Source: Rhodospirillales bacterium (GTDB lineage: Bacteria > Pseudomonadota > Alphaproteobacteria > Rhodospirillales > Casp-alpha2). Taken from it: 64,000 bases of DNA. The notes under the pieces were generated by a model. It did not search any database. It worked only from the letters and a program-made list of their open reading frames with translations, and had not been told where the DNA came from. The stretch spans positions 34,996-98,995 of the forward strand of contig JAJFII010000084.1 of NCBI GenBank assembly GCA_021775095.1. The letters run 5' to 3'. Below, in pieces: positions 19,913 to 28,475 of this stretch (the first letter of the stretch is position 1; the number at the start of each line of letters is the position of its first letter). A program made the position numbers and the translations under genes.

Positions 19913-20823
19913 CAATATCCCCTGGTGAAACTTACAATGCCATTGAGTTGGTGTTGGCCGCGGTAGCGTTTCAAGTTGTCGATAAATACATCGACCTTGA
20001 GATCCATTTCGTCACCGGTTCCGCCGCCGCTGTGTTGGGTTAATATCAGATTTGGGCAGGTCCAGAACGGGTGCCCGGTTGGCAGAGGTTCGTCCCGGGT
20101 TACGTCAATCACCGCACCACCGAGGTCGCCTGAAGTTAAGGCACCGGCAAGCGCCGCCTCATCAACAACCGAACCGCGACCAAAATTAATGAACAATGCC
20201 TGTTGCGGCAACAGGGCCAGGCGGCGCTTTGAAAACACATCCCGGGTCAGAGGGGTGTCCGGTACGGTGCTGACGACAACATCTGCCGTTGCCAGGGCCC
20301 GGTCCAAATCTTTTTCCTGCCATTGGCTGTTAAAGCTTTGGGTATCGCATCGGAAAGGGTTCAGCAGTTCGGCCAGTCGTTTGTTGATGGCACCATATCC
20401 AAACAAAACCACTTTGGCGTCGTTGAGGGTTCGGAAGGATTTACGCAAATCTTCGCCAAGCCATCGCTCCTGGTGGCGCAACTCAGTTACCTGATCGATG
20501 CCGCGGTAAAGACCAAGGATGCCTGCCAAAATGGATTGGGCGACGGGCTCGGCGAAAAACCCCGACAGATTGGTTACGGTGATCTGGTTACCCAGAGCCG
20601 GCCATTGGCTATTGTCGTATTCACCAAATCCCACGGACTCCAATTGGATCCATTTGAGGTCGGGACATTCGGCCAGCCAGTCCGTTGGCGGGTTGCCAAA
20701 AACCACTTCGGATTTTTCAAACTGGGCGCGATTTGTTCGCGCGTGAACTGTTGCGTCACCGGCACTGGCGTTCAGTCGTTGCAGCTGTTCAGGGGTAAGA
20801 TCGGCGCAGACATAAATTTCCAT
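19912..20823 (-). CDS. D-2-hydroxyacid dehydrogenase
   Basis: This 303-residue NAD(P)-dependent dehydrogenase carries the catalytic triad of the family: Arg in FINFGRGSVVDE, Glu in IDVTRDEPLP and His in LTQHSGGG. The nucleotide site reads VLFGYGAINKRLAE, with Ala in place of the usual third Gly. It would interconvert a 2-keto acid and a D-2-hydroxy acid. Translation is coupled to the enolase-superfamily gene by a TGATG overlap, and it follows the ABC permease in the same operon. It therefore probably acts on the imported compound or its dehydration product. Confidence 0.9.
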   Translation of the reverse strand: MEIYVCADLTPEQLQRLNASAGDATVHARTNRAQFEKSEVVFGNPPTDWLAECPDLKWIQLESVGFGEYDNSQWPALGNQITVTNLSGFFAEPVAQSILAGILGLYRGIDQVTELRHQERWLGEDLRKSFRTLNDAKVVLFGYGAINKRLAELLNPFRCDTQSFNSQWQEKDLDRALATADVVVSTVPDTPLTRDVFSKRRLALLPQQALFINFGRGSVVDEAALAGALTSGDLGGAVIDVTRDEPLPTGHPFWTCPNLILTQHSGGGTGDEMDLKVDVFIDNLKRYRGQHQLNGIVSFTRGY

Positions 20824-20902
20824 AATCGGCGTTTCCTTCAGGCGGTTTGCGAACGTCGCCGGGTATCAAAAGTGAGTTGCTACGCGGCCATACATGGCTT
20901 GT

Positions 20903-21709
20903 TTAGGTTTTGTTGCGGCGTACGGATATGTGCCAGGGAATCAGCATCCGTTCGGCCAGGGTGACAATACCAAACAGCGCCAACCCCAGCAAAGTTAAGA
21001 AAAAGATGCCGGCAAAGGCCAGGTCGGGTCGCATATTGCCCGTTACGATTTGGATGTAAAACCCCAGTCCCTGGTCGGATCCGATAAACTCGGCAATGGC
21101 CGCGCCAACCGTTGCGTTGATGGCGCCATATTTAAACCCGACAAAACATTGCGGCATTGCTGCGGGCAGGCGGACTTTTATAAAGGACAGGACCGGACCG
21201 GCGCCCGTCGACCGGCAGAACCGGGTCAGTTCTTCGCTTAAGGAGTTGAAGGCCAATATGGCGTTGAGAACAATCGGAAAAAAACAGACCAGAAAGACAA
21301 TAATGACCTTGGGCAGCAAGCCGAACCCGAGCCAGGAAATGAACAGCGGCGCAAAGGCAATTTTTGGCACCATTTCGATGCAGACAAAAAACGGATATAC
21401 GGTCCGCCGCAGGATCGATGAAAAGGCGATGGCCAGACCCAGGGGCAAACCGATGACAACGGCGGCGACATATCCGATCACGGTTTCTGAGCCGGTAATA
21501 TAGGTATAATAGAGCAGGCGATCGAGATCGGCCCAACCCTTTTCGACCACCAGAGACGGGGGCGTCAAAATATAACGCGGGATATCAAACAGGGTAACCG
21601 ACCATTCCCAGACCAGGAAAAACCCGATAAAAAAAACAATGAACATCCAGGACCTTTCGATCCAGGTAAGGACGCGCACGCCAAAAGAAGTTTTTTTAGA
21701 TGACGCCAT
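20903..21709 (-). CDS. ABC transporter permease (SsuC/TauC-like)
   Basis: This membrane permease belongs to the BPD-type importers for sulfonates, nitrate, pyrimidine precursors and similar substrates. Several hydrophobic segments are visible, and a typical EAA-loop region appears around TRFCRSTGAGPVLSFIKVRLPAAMPQCF. The ATG at 21709 (MASSKK) gives 268 residues and overlaps the end of the ATPase gene by 14 nt. The family normally starts near here. Longer in-frame versions exist but begin inside the ATPase. It forms an importer with the adjacent ATPase and binding protein. Confidence 0.88.
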   Translation of the reverse strand: MASSKKTSFGVRVLTWIERSWMFIVFFIGFFLVWEWSVTLFDIPRYILTPPSLVVEKGWADLDRLLYYTYITGSETVIGYVAAVVIGLPLGLAIAFSSILRRTVYPFFVCIEMVPKIAFAPLFISWLGFGLLPKVIIVFLVCFFPIVLNAILAFNSLSEELTRFCRSTGAGPVLSFIKVRLPAAMPQCFVGFKYGAINATVGAAIAEFIGSDQGLGFYIQIVTGNMRPDLAFAGIFFLTLLGLALFGIVTLAERMLIPWHISVRRNKT

Positions 21710-22463
21710 AGCCGCGGAATATCTCCTGAATGTCACGTACATAAGAAGCAAACTCCGGAGAATTTTTAACTTCAAAGTCGCGTGGGAAGGGAAGGTCTAT
21801 GGGGATGATTTTTTCGACCCGACCGGGCCGTGGGGTGATGATCGCAACCCTGCTGGAGAGCTGCACCGCTTCTTCTATGGAGTGGGTGACAAAAATCACC
21901 GTCGGTTTCTGTTGCATCCACAGAGTTTGCAAATCCGTTCGAATTTGTTCGCGGGTCATGGCGTCCAACTTGCCCAGGGGTTCGTCCAAAAGCATGATTT
22001 GCGGATCATGGACCATCGCCTGACAAAAGGCGGCGCGTTGCTGCATGCCGCCGGACAGTTCATAGGGAAATCGGTCGGCGAAGTCCTGCAAATGGACCGA
22101 TTGCAAAAGCACGGTAATGCGGTCAGCGGCCGACGTCGGGTCGATCCCGCGCATCTCCAGTTGCAGTTCAATATTGCCCCGGACAGTGCGCCAGGGGACA
22201 AGGGTATTGTCTTGAAACATGATGCCGATGTCGGTCCTGGGACCATCGACCGGTTGGCCGCCCAATACAATCTGCCCGGAGGTTCTTTCCAGCAGGCCGG
22301 CGACCATCAGCATCAACGTCGACTTGCCACACCCGGACGGGCCAAGAAAAGAAATAAAATCACCGTCATCAATGGTCAGGTCGACCGGGCCGAAAGCATG
22401 GACGGCGTCGGCACCTTGGCCGAAGGTCTTCGCGACATCGGTGAGTTCAATAAGAGGGTTCAT
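21696..22463 (-). CDS. ABC transporter ATP-binding protein (SsuB/TauB-like)
   Basis: Walker A (GPSGCGKST, 41-49), the Q-loop segment FQDNTLVPW, the signature LSGGMQQR and Walker B IMLLDEPLGKLD are all present, followed by the H-loop VTHSIEEA. The 255-residue length fits the SsuB/TauB/NitD group. ATG 22463 was chosen over an upstream TTG because the family sequence begins at MNPLIEL. It energises uptake with the permease and NMT1-type binding protein on either side. Confidence 0.93.
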   Translation of the reverse strand: MNPLIELTDVAKTFGQGADAVHAFGPVDLTIDDGDFISFLGPSGCGKSTLMLMVAGLLERTSGQIVLGGQPVDGPRTDIGIMFQDNTLVPWRTVRGNIELQLEMRGIDPTSAADRITVLLQSVHLQDFADRFPYELSGGMQQRAAFCQAMVHDPQIMLLDEPLGKLDAMTREQIRTDLQTLWMQQKPTVIFVTHSIEEAVQLSSRVAIITPRPGRVEKIIPIDLPFPRDFEVKNSPEFASYVRDIQEIFRGYGVI

Positions 22464-22539
22464 GACGGATCCGGACGGCGTGTTCTCCCGAGAGTCGAGG
22501 GCCAAACGGCGACCCTCGACCCGACCAGGGAGCTATCGA

Positions 22540-23541
22540 TTAGTTGATGAACTGGTTGGTGTAAAATGACTTCGGATCGGCTTTCGGATCAAGGTCATTA
22601 TACTTTTTCATGAGATCGACCATGCTTTTCCAATCGGCAGGAACATTGAGGCCCAGTTTTTTGTCGGTATTTGCGCCCGAATACAAGATCCCCAAGGTGA
22701 CGTCCAGGACCGCCCTGGACTGGGCTTTGCCCTGTTCTTCGGCCATCGTGCCACCAACAATGTCGGCCATGGCGTTGACGGCAGAATCCGGGTTTTTCGC
22801 GGCCTCCGTATAGGATTGGACGGTCGCCGCGACAAATCGTTTCACCAGATCCGGTTTGTTTTTGACCGTATCCTTATGGGTCGACAGGCAATATCCCACT
22901 TGATTGACGCCAAAATCCGAATAGGGGAAAGTGACCGGTGTGTCGCCGCCATTGGCTTTGATTTCAGCCGGTTTATCATCGAGCCCGCCCAAAATTCCAA
23001 CGGCCCCGCCGGCGCCCTGCAGATAACTGGAAACAAGTGCGCCGTCGGGAACATTGGTAATGTTCACGTCGGCGGCCGACAGGCCGGCGTTTTTAAGGAC
23101 GATGGGAAAGAAAGTGTTTACGCCGGCGTTGGCCGTGGTCAGCAGTTTTTTGCCTTTCAGGTCCATAATGGATTTTACGCCGGCATCGGGGCGCACGATG
23201 ACCGCTTCCGTGCCCATGGCATCGATAACGCCGACCGAGATCAGGGGTGCGCCCTGGGAAATCAGGTTGACCAGGGCCCCACACGAGCCATAGGCAAAAT
23301 CACTGTCGCCGTTGGCAACCAGACGGTGGGCCGAACTGGACCCGTTGCCCGAGCGGATATCAAGATTGATGCCCGCATTCTTGTAGGCACCGTTGTCCTT
23401 GCCCAAGGCGAATCCGGCATGGGACCCGTAATACATCCAGTTGAGGCGAAGCCGGACATCATCTTGCGCCAGTGCGGCGGTTGAAATTCCTGCAAGCGCA
23501 ATTGCGACGATGCCGGAATATACTTTATTTAAGCAAACCAT
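22540..23541 (-). CDS. ABC transporter substrate-binding protein (NMT1/SsuA-like)
   Basis: An N-terminal signal peptide is followed by a probable cleavage after AALA (residue about 25), so the protein is periplasmic. The mature part has the NMT1/THI5 and SsuA fold signature: LNWMYYGSHAGFALGKDNG, then LVANGDSDFAYGS and DLKGKKLLTTANAGVNTFF. Members bind thiamine precursors, sulfonates, nitrate, pyrimidines or aromatic acids, and the ligand is not predictable here. It sits between the DHDPS-family gene and the ATPase in one operon, which suggests the ligand feeds the enzymes encoded alongside. Confidence 0.9.
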   Translation of the reverse strand: MVCLNKVYSGIVAIALAGISTAALAQDDVRLRLNWMYYGSHAGFALGKDNGAYKNAGINLDIRSGNGSSSAHRLVANGDSDFAYGSCGALVNLISQGAPLISVGVIDAMGTEAVIVRPDAGVKSIMDLKGKKLLTTANAGVNTFFPIVLKNAGLSAADVNITNVPDGALVSSYLQGAGGAVGILGGLDDKPAEIKANGGDTPVTFPYSDFGVNQVGYCLSTHKDTVKNKPDLVKRFVAATVQSYTEAAKNPDSAVNAMADIVGGTMAEEQGKAQSRAVLDVTLGILYSGANTDKKLGLNVPADWKSMVDLMKKYNDLDPKADPKSFYTNQFIN

Positions 23542-23701
23542 TTGTTAACTCCCTTCTCTTTTTTGATGGCGCAGCACCATGCTTACGCCGGATTTTGCCC
23601 TGTTAGTTTGGCCAGGTGATGTTTTTTTAGGCGCAACATTTGTCTGGCTGTTATTGGGCAGTATTGAATTTCTGCTTTAGCGATTGAGCGCGTTATGGGG
23701 T

Positions 23702-24685
23702 TCATCCGCCGCCTCCGTCTGAGCCCGCACCAACGATGTTGGGGGCACCAATCTGGTGCAGCATGGCCCGGGTCTGGGCCCGGTAGATTTCGCGAATATC
23801 ACGGGTTGGCGGGCGGCAACGGCTCGATGGTAAGCCAACCAGCTCCATACACAATTTGTCGAGATAACCGTCGCCACTGGTATAGGTGTTTTCAATGTCG
23901 ACCCACAATTTGTAAAAGGGCATGGCTTCGTCGACCAGCATGCGGGCCACTTCCTTGAAATTCTCCCCGTCAATTTCGTCGATCAGTTTGACACCCCATT
24001 CCGGCCAGAAATTGCAATTGTGAACTTCGAAGGCGCGCGCACCCAATGCCGGCATGGCGCTGTAAGCGAAAAACAGGTTGTTGTCGATGATCGTGAACCG
24101 CTCAGAAAAATGCGAGGTAACGTCTTCGAACTCCATGGCGTCGGTGCGTGGCGTTGCCCATTTCAGGCCGACAACATTTTTAATTTCGGCCAGCCGTTCG
24201 ACCAGGGCAAAGGAGATATTGGTGGTGTTCCAAAAGGTGTTGTAGATGATGATGCCGGTATTTGGCGCGGCCTGTGCCGCGCTGCGGACGAACTCTTCGA
24301 AGTCACCTTCCGTGTGGGCAAAATAATAGGGACACGATACCTGAATGAAATCCACACCGAGGCGCTCCGCCGCCCTGGCCAACTCTATGAGCTCCAGAGT
24401 TGATGTGGTTTGAGCACCCATGGCAACGGGAACCTGTCCACCCACTTCGTCGACGACAATTCCGGCGACAGAGACACGTTCTTCAAGGGTCAGGGTCGAA
24501 AAATCACCGGCCGCACCTGCCGCCAGCAAGGTCGCATATTTTTCGTTCAATCCGCGGCCGAGAAGAAACCGCACGTAGGTGCGCAGGGTTTCCTCGTCGA
24601 CCGGAAAACCGGCTTCGTCCTTAAAGGGGGTCGGGATCGTAACGTAACAGCCCTGGAGACGTTTTTTATGGGTTTCAAAGGTCAA
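23702..24685 (-). CDS. Dihydrodipicolinate synthase/N-acetylneuraminate lyase family protein
   Basis: This class I aldolase-type TIM barrel has the family catalytic pair visible: Tyr148 in IIIYNTF and the Schiff-base Lys175 in VVGLKWATP. The 327 residues are slightly longer than DapA, with an extra C-terminal tail (RCRPPTRDIREIY onward). Together with the enolase-superfamily and hydroxyacid dehydrogenase genes, the role is more likely lyase or dehydratase on a 2-keto sugar acid or related substrate than lysine synthesis. The start is TTG 24685; no ATG is available nearby. It is the first gene of the minus-strand operon and divergent from the AraC regulator. Confidence 0.87.
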   Translation of the reverse strand: MTFETHKKRLQGCYVTIPTPFKDEAGFPVDEETLRTYVRFLLGRGLNEKYATLLAAGAAGDFSTLTLEERVSVAGIVVDEVGGQVPVAMGAQTTSTLELIELARAAERLGVDFIQVSCPYYFAHTEGDFEEFVRSAAQAAPNTGIIIYNTFWNTTNISFALVERLAEIKNVVGLKWATPRTDAMEFEDVTSHFSERFTIIDNNLFFAYSAMPALGARAFEVHNCNFWPEWGVKLIDEIDGENFKEVARMLVDEAMPFYKLWVDIENTYTSGDGYLDKLCMELVGLPSSRCRPPTRDIREIYRAQTRAMLHQIGAPNIVGAGSDGGGG

Positions 24686-24870
24686 TTTTTTTCTGCCCGA
24701 TGTTTAATCCTGGATCGCGGTGTCTTTCCGCAACTGATTATTGTGTTCGAATTTGGAAAAATAATTGATCATAAATGCCATTTAATTTACTTTGAACGAC
24801 AAAATTGACGAAAATTACACCTTTTTTGACCTAATAGGCGTTTGTTGGGTTTACTGGTCAGAGGAAGTCG

Positions 24871-25851
24871 ATGAGCGCAGAGTGTCCGGTTTTTGAATTT
24901 ATCCTGCAGCCCGAGTTTCCCATGAATGCTTTTATTTTGGGGATCGAAACCCTTCGAATAGCCAACCAGCACGACGGAGTTACCTACTGCAATTGGCAAA
25001 TCACGGCGATCGATCGGGCCCCCGTGCGGGCAACCAACGGGATGACACTGATACCCGATTTTACCTTCGATCGGGCACCGCCGGCGGATTATTATCTGGT
25101 ATTTGGCGGCAACCTGCCGACCCAGGTGTTGTCGGAAAAATTGCTTTCCCATTTGCGCCATGCGGCACGATTTGGCAGGTATGTGGGGAGCGTCGATACG
25201 GGATTGTTTGCCCTGGCACAGGCCGGTCTGCTGTCGTCAGATAAAGACAATCAGGCGGTCATTCACTGGGAAGCGGCGCCGAGTTTTTCGGAACGTTATC
25301 CGCAAATCGAATTGCTCGATCTGACCTATTTGATCCGCAACCGATTGTTGTTTTGCGCGGGTGGTGTGGCCATTCTCGATTTGATGCTGGCGCTGCTTGA
25401 ACAGATGGTTTCTCCGGTCGTCGCAGACGGCGTTGCCCATGCCCTTATTTTTCACCGACCCCATGCCAATGCACCCCAAAAAAGTGATCTTGACCGGGTG
25501 AGTTCGGACCGCAATATTTCCGACCGCCTGACCGACCTGATGGAAAATAATATCGAAAGCCCACTTTGTTTAACGGAAATTGCCGGCATTCTAAACCTGT
25601 CCGTGCGGACCCTGGAGCGAAAGACTTTTAAGTTTTTTAACCTGTCGCCCATGCGGCTTTACCTGGAGATTCGATTGCGCGCGGCACGTAATCTTTTGTT
25701 CTACGAGGAACATCCGGTAAATGTTGTCGGATTGTTGTGTGGTTTTTCCTCATCATCGGTTTTTACCCGAAGTTTTAAAAAGCGTTTTAACATGAGCCCC
25801 AATCAGTTTCGTAAAAGTTATCGGCGCGTGCAAATGAAAGGGGTGGGGTAA
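24871..25851 (+). CDS. AraC-family regulator with DJ-1/PfpI-like N-terminal domain (GlxA type)
   Basis: Residues about 1-190 form a GATase1/DJ-1-like domain (for example YYLVFGGNLP and GSVDTGLFALAQAGLL). Residues about 220-322 form the double helix-turn-helix AraC domain (ICLTEIAGILNLSVRTLERK-like, then GFSSSSVFTRSFKKRFNMSPNQFRK). GlxA-type regulators usually activate catabolic genes next to them. This one is divergent from the DHDPS-ABC-dehydrogenase operon across 185 bp, the obvious target. AGAGGAAG lies just before ATG 24871. Confidence 0.93.
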   Translation: MSAECPVFEFILQPEFPMNAFILGIETLRIANQHDGVTYCNWQITAIDRAPVRATNGMTLIPDFTFDRAPPADYYLVFGGNLPTQVLSEKLLSHLRHAARFGRYVGSVDTGLFALAQAGLLSSDKDNQAVIHWEAAPSFSERYPQIELLDLTYLIRNRLLFCAGGVAILDLMLALLEQMVSPVVADGVAHALIFHRPHANAPQKSDLDRVSSDRNISDRLTDLMENNIESPLCLTEIAGILNLSVRTLERKTFKFFNLSPMRLYLEIRLRAARNLLFYEEHPVNVVGLLCGFSSSSVFTRSFKKRFNMSPNQFRKSYRRVQMKGVG

Positions 25852-26009
25852 TCACCATCCGCTGTCGGGTGCGGCCAGATCGATAGGATCCGGGCGACGC
25901 CACTTTCGACCGCCTTGATGTCGAAGACGTTCTTAGTTGGCAGGTCGATACATCTTTTTATTGACCAGTCTCCCTATTCCGCCACCTGTCATTTATCGTT
26001 ATTATCGCC

Positions 26010-27167
26010 TTAGGCAATCCCCTTATTGACGGCCTGCTGAAAGTCGGTCCACAGCAGTTCTCTGTTTTCCAGGCCAAGACTGAGCCGTACAAGACCCGGC
26101 GAAATGCCGAAATCGAGCATGGAATGGGGTGATTTTGCCTGCGCCAGGGCGGCCCGCGCCGGCAGAATTAAACTCTCAAACCCGCCCCAACTGACACCGA
26201 TTTTAAAATGTTTCAAGGCGTCGCAGAACCGAGGTATATCAACGGCGCTATCGAACTCGACCGACAATAACCCGGACCGACCAGACAAAGGCGAGGTGCT
26301 GTCTAGGCTTGGAAAATGCAGCTGCCTGACGGCAACCAGATCGGCCAGGCGTTCAACGAAATAATCGGCCGTTGTTTGATGGTGGTGCATGCGGGCATCG
26401 AGGGTGCGCAGGCCGCGGACCAGCAGCCATGCTTCGAAGGGCGCCAATTTTCCACCCAGCAGGGACAGGCTTAAATTGCGGATCTGGTCAATCAGTTGAC
26501 ACCGCGATATGGCCACACCAGCCACCGTATCCGAGTGACCGGAGATGTATTTGGATGCGGAATGGACAACAATATCAATGCCCAGGTCCAGGGGTCGCTG
26601 GAAGACCGGCGTTGCCCAGGAATTGTCGATCATCGTCAAAATACCAAGCCGGCGGGCCCGTTCGGCGACTTTTCTCAGGTTCAGGGTTTGAAAAACCAGC
26701 GAATTTGGACTTTCCAAATAAATCAGGCGGGCACCCCGGATGACCTCTTCGTCCGCCTCAATTTCCGCCATACTGTGGTAGGTCGTATCAATGCCGAGAG
26801 GCCGCAGCATGCGTTCAAACAACCGGTAGGCGTCGCCGTAGACATGTTCGACGCAGGCTATTCGATCACCCGGGCGGACAAAGGCCAGCAGGGACGACGA
26901 GATCGCCGCCATACCCGAGGCAAACCCAACCGCCGCCTCGCCGTTTTCGGCTTGCGCCATTAAAGTTTCGAAGGCGGCGACGGTGGGGTTTTGTACCCGC
27001 GTGTAGATCGCCGTGTCGGTGTGGCCGCTCAAGCGGTCTTCAAAGGCCTGGTAATCCTTAAAAGCAAACAACGATGATTGCACGATGGGTGGCGAGATCG
27101 CGCCGTTTGCATCACCGGTGACCCCGGCCAGCAGGGTCGCCATGTCGAACTCGGGATTCTCAGCCAT
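26010..27167 (-). CDS. Cys/Met metabolism PLP-dependent enzyme (cystathionine gamma-synthase / beta-lyase family)
   Basis: This fold-type I PLP enzyme of 385 residues has the conserved YTRVQNPT segment near residue 55 that contacts PLP phosphate in this family, Asp181 in MIDNSWATP that pairs with the pyridine nitrogen, and the Schiff-base Lys206 in HSASKYISGHSD. The reaction could be gamma-synthase, gamma-lyase or beta-lyase; family members cannot be separated reliably by eye. It stands alone, convergent with the AraC gene and divergent from the lysE locus. Confidence 0.92.
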   Translation of the reverse strand: MAENPEFDMATLLAGVTGDANGAISPPIVQSSLFAFKDYQAFEDRLSGHTDTAIYTRVQNPTVAAFETLMAQAENGEAAVGFASGMAAISSSLLAFVRPGDRIACVEHVYGDAYRLFERMLRPLGIDTTYHSMAEIEADEEVIRGARLIYLESPNSLVFQTLNLRKVAERARRLGILTMIDNSWATPVFQRPLDLGIDIVVHSASKYISGHSDTVAGVAISRCQLIDQIRNLSLSLLGGKLAPFEAWLLVRGLRTLDARMHHHQTTADYFVERLADLVAVRQLHFPSLDSTSPLSGRSGLLSVEFDSAVDIPRFCDALKHFKIGVSWGGFESLILPARAALAQAKSPHSMLDFGISPGLVRLSLGLENRELLWTDFQQAVNKGIA

Positions 27168-27513
27168 TGCCCACCCGCCGGTTCCTGGCAGCAGAGCCCA
27201 GGCTCCGCCGTCCTATGACAAAATCACTCAGCGATGTTGCGGGTGGTGTCTTTGATATTTCCGTTGTCGCGGCAGGCGGCATGGTCGAGTTCTTTTCTGT
27301 TTATAGACGTGTACGGGTATAACCCACTCGGTGCCATATCATAAAAACTATTTTCTGCATTTTAGAAAATGAGGAACCTTAGGGGGACGACGATTGGAGC
27401 CGATTGATAGATCACCCAGCCTTCGGAGTTGCCCCGACAATAGGCTTGAAACCAGAAACCTACCTTGGTACCAATCTACCAATAACTGACAAAACAATGT
27501 GAGGAGTTTTGTC
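27168..27513. other. Intergenic region between divergent PLP-enzyme and lysE loci
   Basis: About 345 bp without a convincing gene. It must hold the promoters for the two divergent units. A GAGGAG ribosome binding site sits at its right end, 7 nt before GTG 27514. A 35-codon ORF from about 27213 has no support. No clear repeat or operator was seen. Confidence 0.4.
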
Positions 27514-27772
27514 GTGGCGGCACTAAAAAAAGGTTGAACGGGTTCAAACCGGCGTTCGCATTGAAAAACGTATTCTGAAGGTACTGAAAGCCATCGCGGC
27601 GCGCAATGAAATGCGCTTAGGCGATCTGATTGAAGGCATTGTCCTGCACAGCTTTGCGGGGATGTCGGCTTTTGGTGCGGAGAATCTGGCATTTATCGAA
27701 CAAATGCAGTCGGCCTATGGCCTCGATTTAAACGCAGCCGACAGCCACAAATTGACGGGAGAATATACCGCT
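27514..27772 (+). pseudogene. Small conserved ribbon-helix-helix-like protein, frameshifted in a poly-A tract and in frame with lysE
   Basis: From GTG 27514 (GAGGAG 7 nt upstream) the frame reads MAALKK and then stops at TGA 27535. Skipping one A of the seven-A tract at 27525-27531 restores KKVERVQTGVRIEKRILKVLKAIA, then LGDLIEGIVLHSF and YGLDLNAADSHKL. This resembles a widespread family of about 75-residue proteins with a ribbon-helix-helix-like start (VRIEKRILKVLK). In those proteins a stop normally follows the ADSHKLT region. Here no stop occurs and the frame runs straight into the LysE protein. The gene may be broken, or the A-tract may be a sequencing indel. The family identification is from memory of the sequence pattern. 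Confidence 0.5.
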
Positions 27773-28390
27773 ATGGCATTCGATGGGAATTTCTGGGTTT
27801 TTGTTGCGGCGATGGCCATGATGGCGTTTTCGCCGGGCCCCGGTCTGGCGGCGATTGTTGCCACGGTTTTTGCCGGCGGTGCACGACGGGCCCTGTGGTT
27901 TTGTCTTGGTGTCATTGCCGGCGACCTGGTGTGGTTGACCTTGTCGTTAGGTGGTCTGGCGCTGATTGCCCAGCAAATACCGGCGGTGTTTGATACGATC
28001 AAAGGCGTTGGTGTGTTATACCTCCTGTATTTGGCGGTCAAAACCTGGAAGTCCTCTGACGCCGGCGGCGGTAACCGGGGCGGTGCACCCGCGAAATCCG
28101 TATTCGCTACCGGTGTTGCGGGGTTTTGTCTGACCATGGGCAACCCAAAGGTCATGCTGTTTTATCTGGCCTTGCTGCCAAATCTTGTCGGCGCTGATCC
28201 CCTGTCAGTGTCTCAGGCCCTGGTGCTTTGTTTGGTGGTAATCACCACTTTGGCGACGGCCTTCACTTTTTATGTGGTGGCCGCCGCAAAAACCCGCACC
28301 GCCTTGACCAACAACTGGTCCGGTAAAATATTCAAACGCATGAGCGCCTTTGTATTGGGTGGGGTGGCGGTTTGGATCGCCGCCAAATAA
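27773..28390 (+). CDS. LysE family amino-acid exporter / translocator
   Basis: This inner-membrane exporter of the LysE/RhtB family is 205 residues long, exactly the usual size, when started at ATG 27773 (GGGAG 11 nt upstream). The family signature FSPGPGLAAIVATVFAGG lies in the first 40 residues, followed by further hydrophobic helices and the GNPKVMLFYLALLP segment. Substrates of the family are amino acids, homoserine lactones and related compounds. The reading frame continues upstream into the ribbon-helix-helix-like ORF without a stop. A hairpin terminator for the converging gene lies just downstream. Confidence 0.88.
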   Translation: MAFDGNFWVFVAAMAMMAFSPGPGLAAIVATVFAGGARRALWFCLGVIAGDLVWLTLSLGGLALIAQQIPAVFDTIKGVGVLYLLYLAVKTWKSSDAGGGNRGGAPAKSVFATGVAGFCLTMGNPKVMLFYLALLPNLVGADPLSVSQALVLCLVVITTLATAFTFYVVAAAKTRTALTNNWSGKIFKRMSAFVLGGVAVWIAAK

Positions 28391-28421
28391 CCGGCAGATG
28401 GTTACCTTGGTCGCCTAAAGA

Positions 28422-28451
28422 AAGGGGGGCCTGCGAACCAGGCACCCCCTT
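28422..28451 (-). terminator. Hairpin terminator between lysE and the aldehyde dehydrogenase gene
   Basis: AAGGGGG/CCCCCTT and GCCTG/CAGGC form a 12-bp stem with one bulged A and a 5-nt loop. On the minus strand it is followed by TTTCTTT, so it should end the aldehyde dehydrogenase transcript. It may also slow the lysE transcript from the other side. Confidence 0.7.
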
Positions 28452-28475
28452 GATGTATCGGTCGCCTACAAGATC

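Noticed and set aside
27213..27320. 35-codon frame starting MTKSLSDVAGG
   Set aside because: Too short, no ribosome binding site and no family; left as intergenic.
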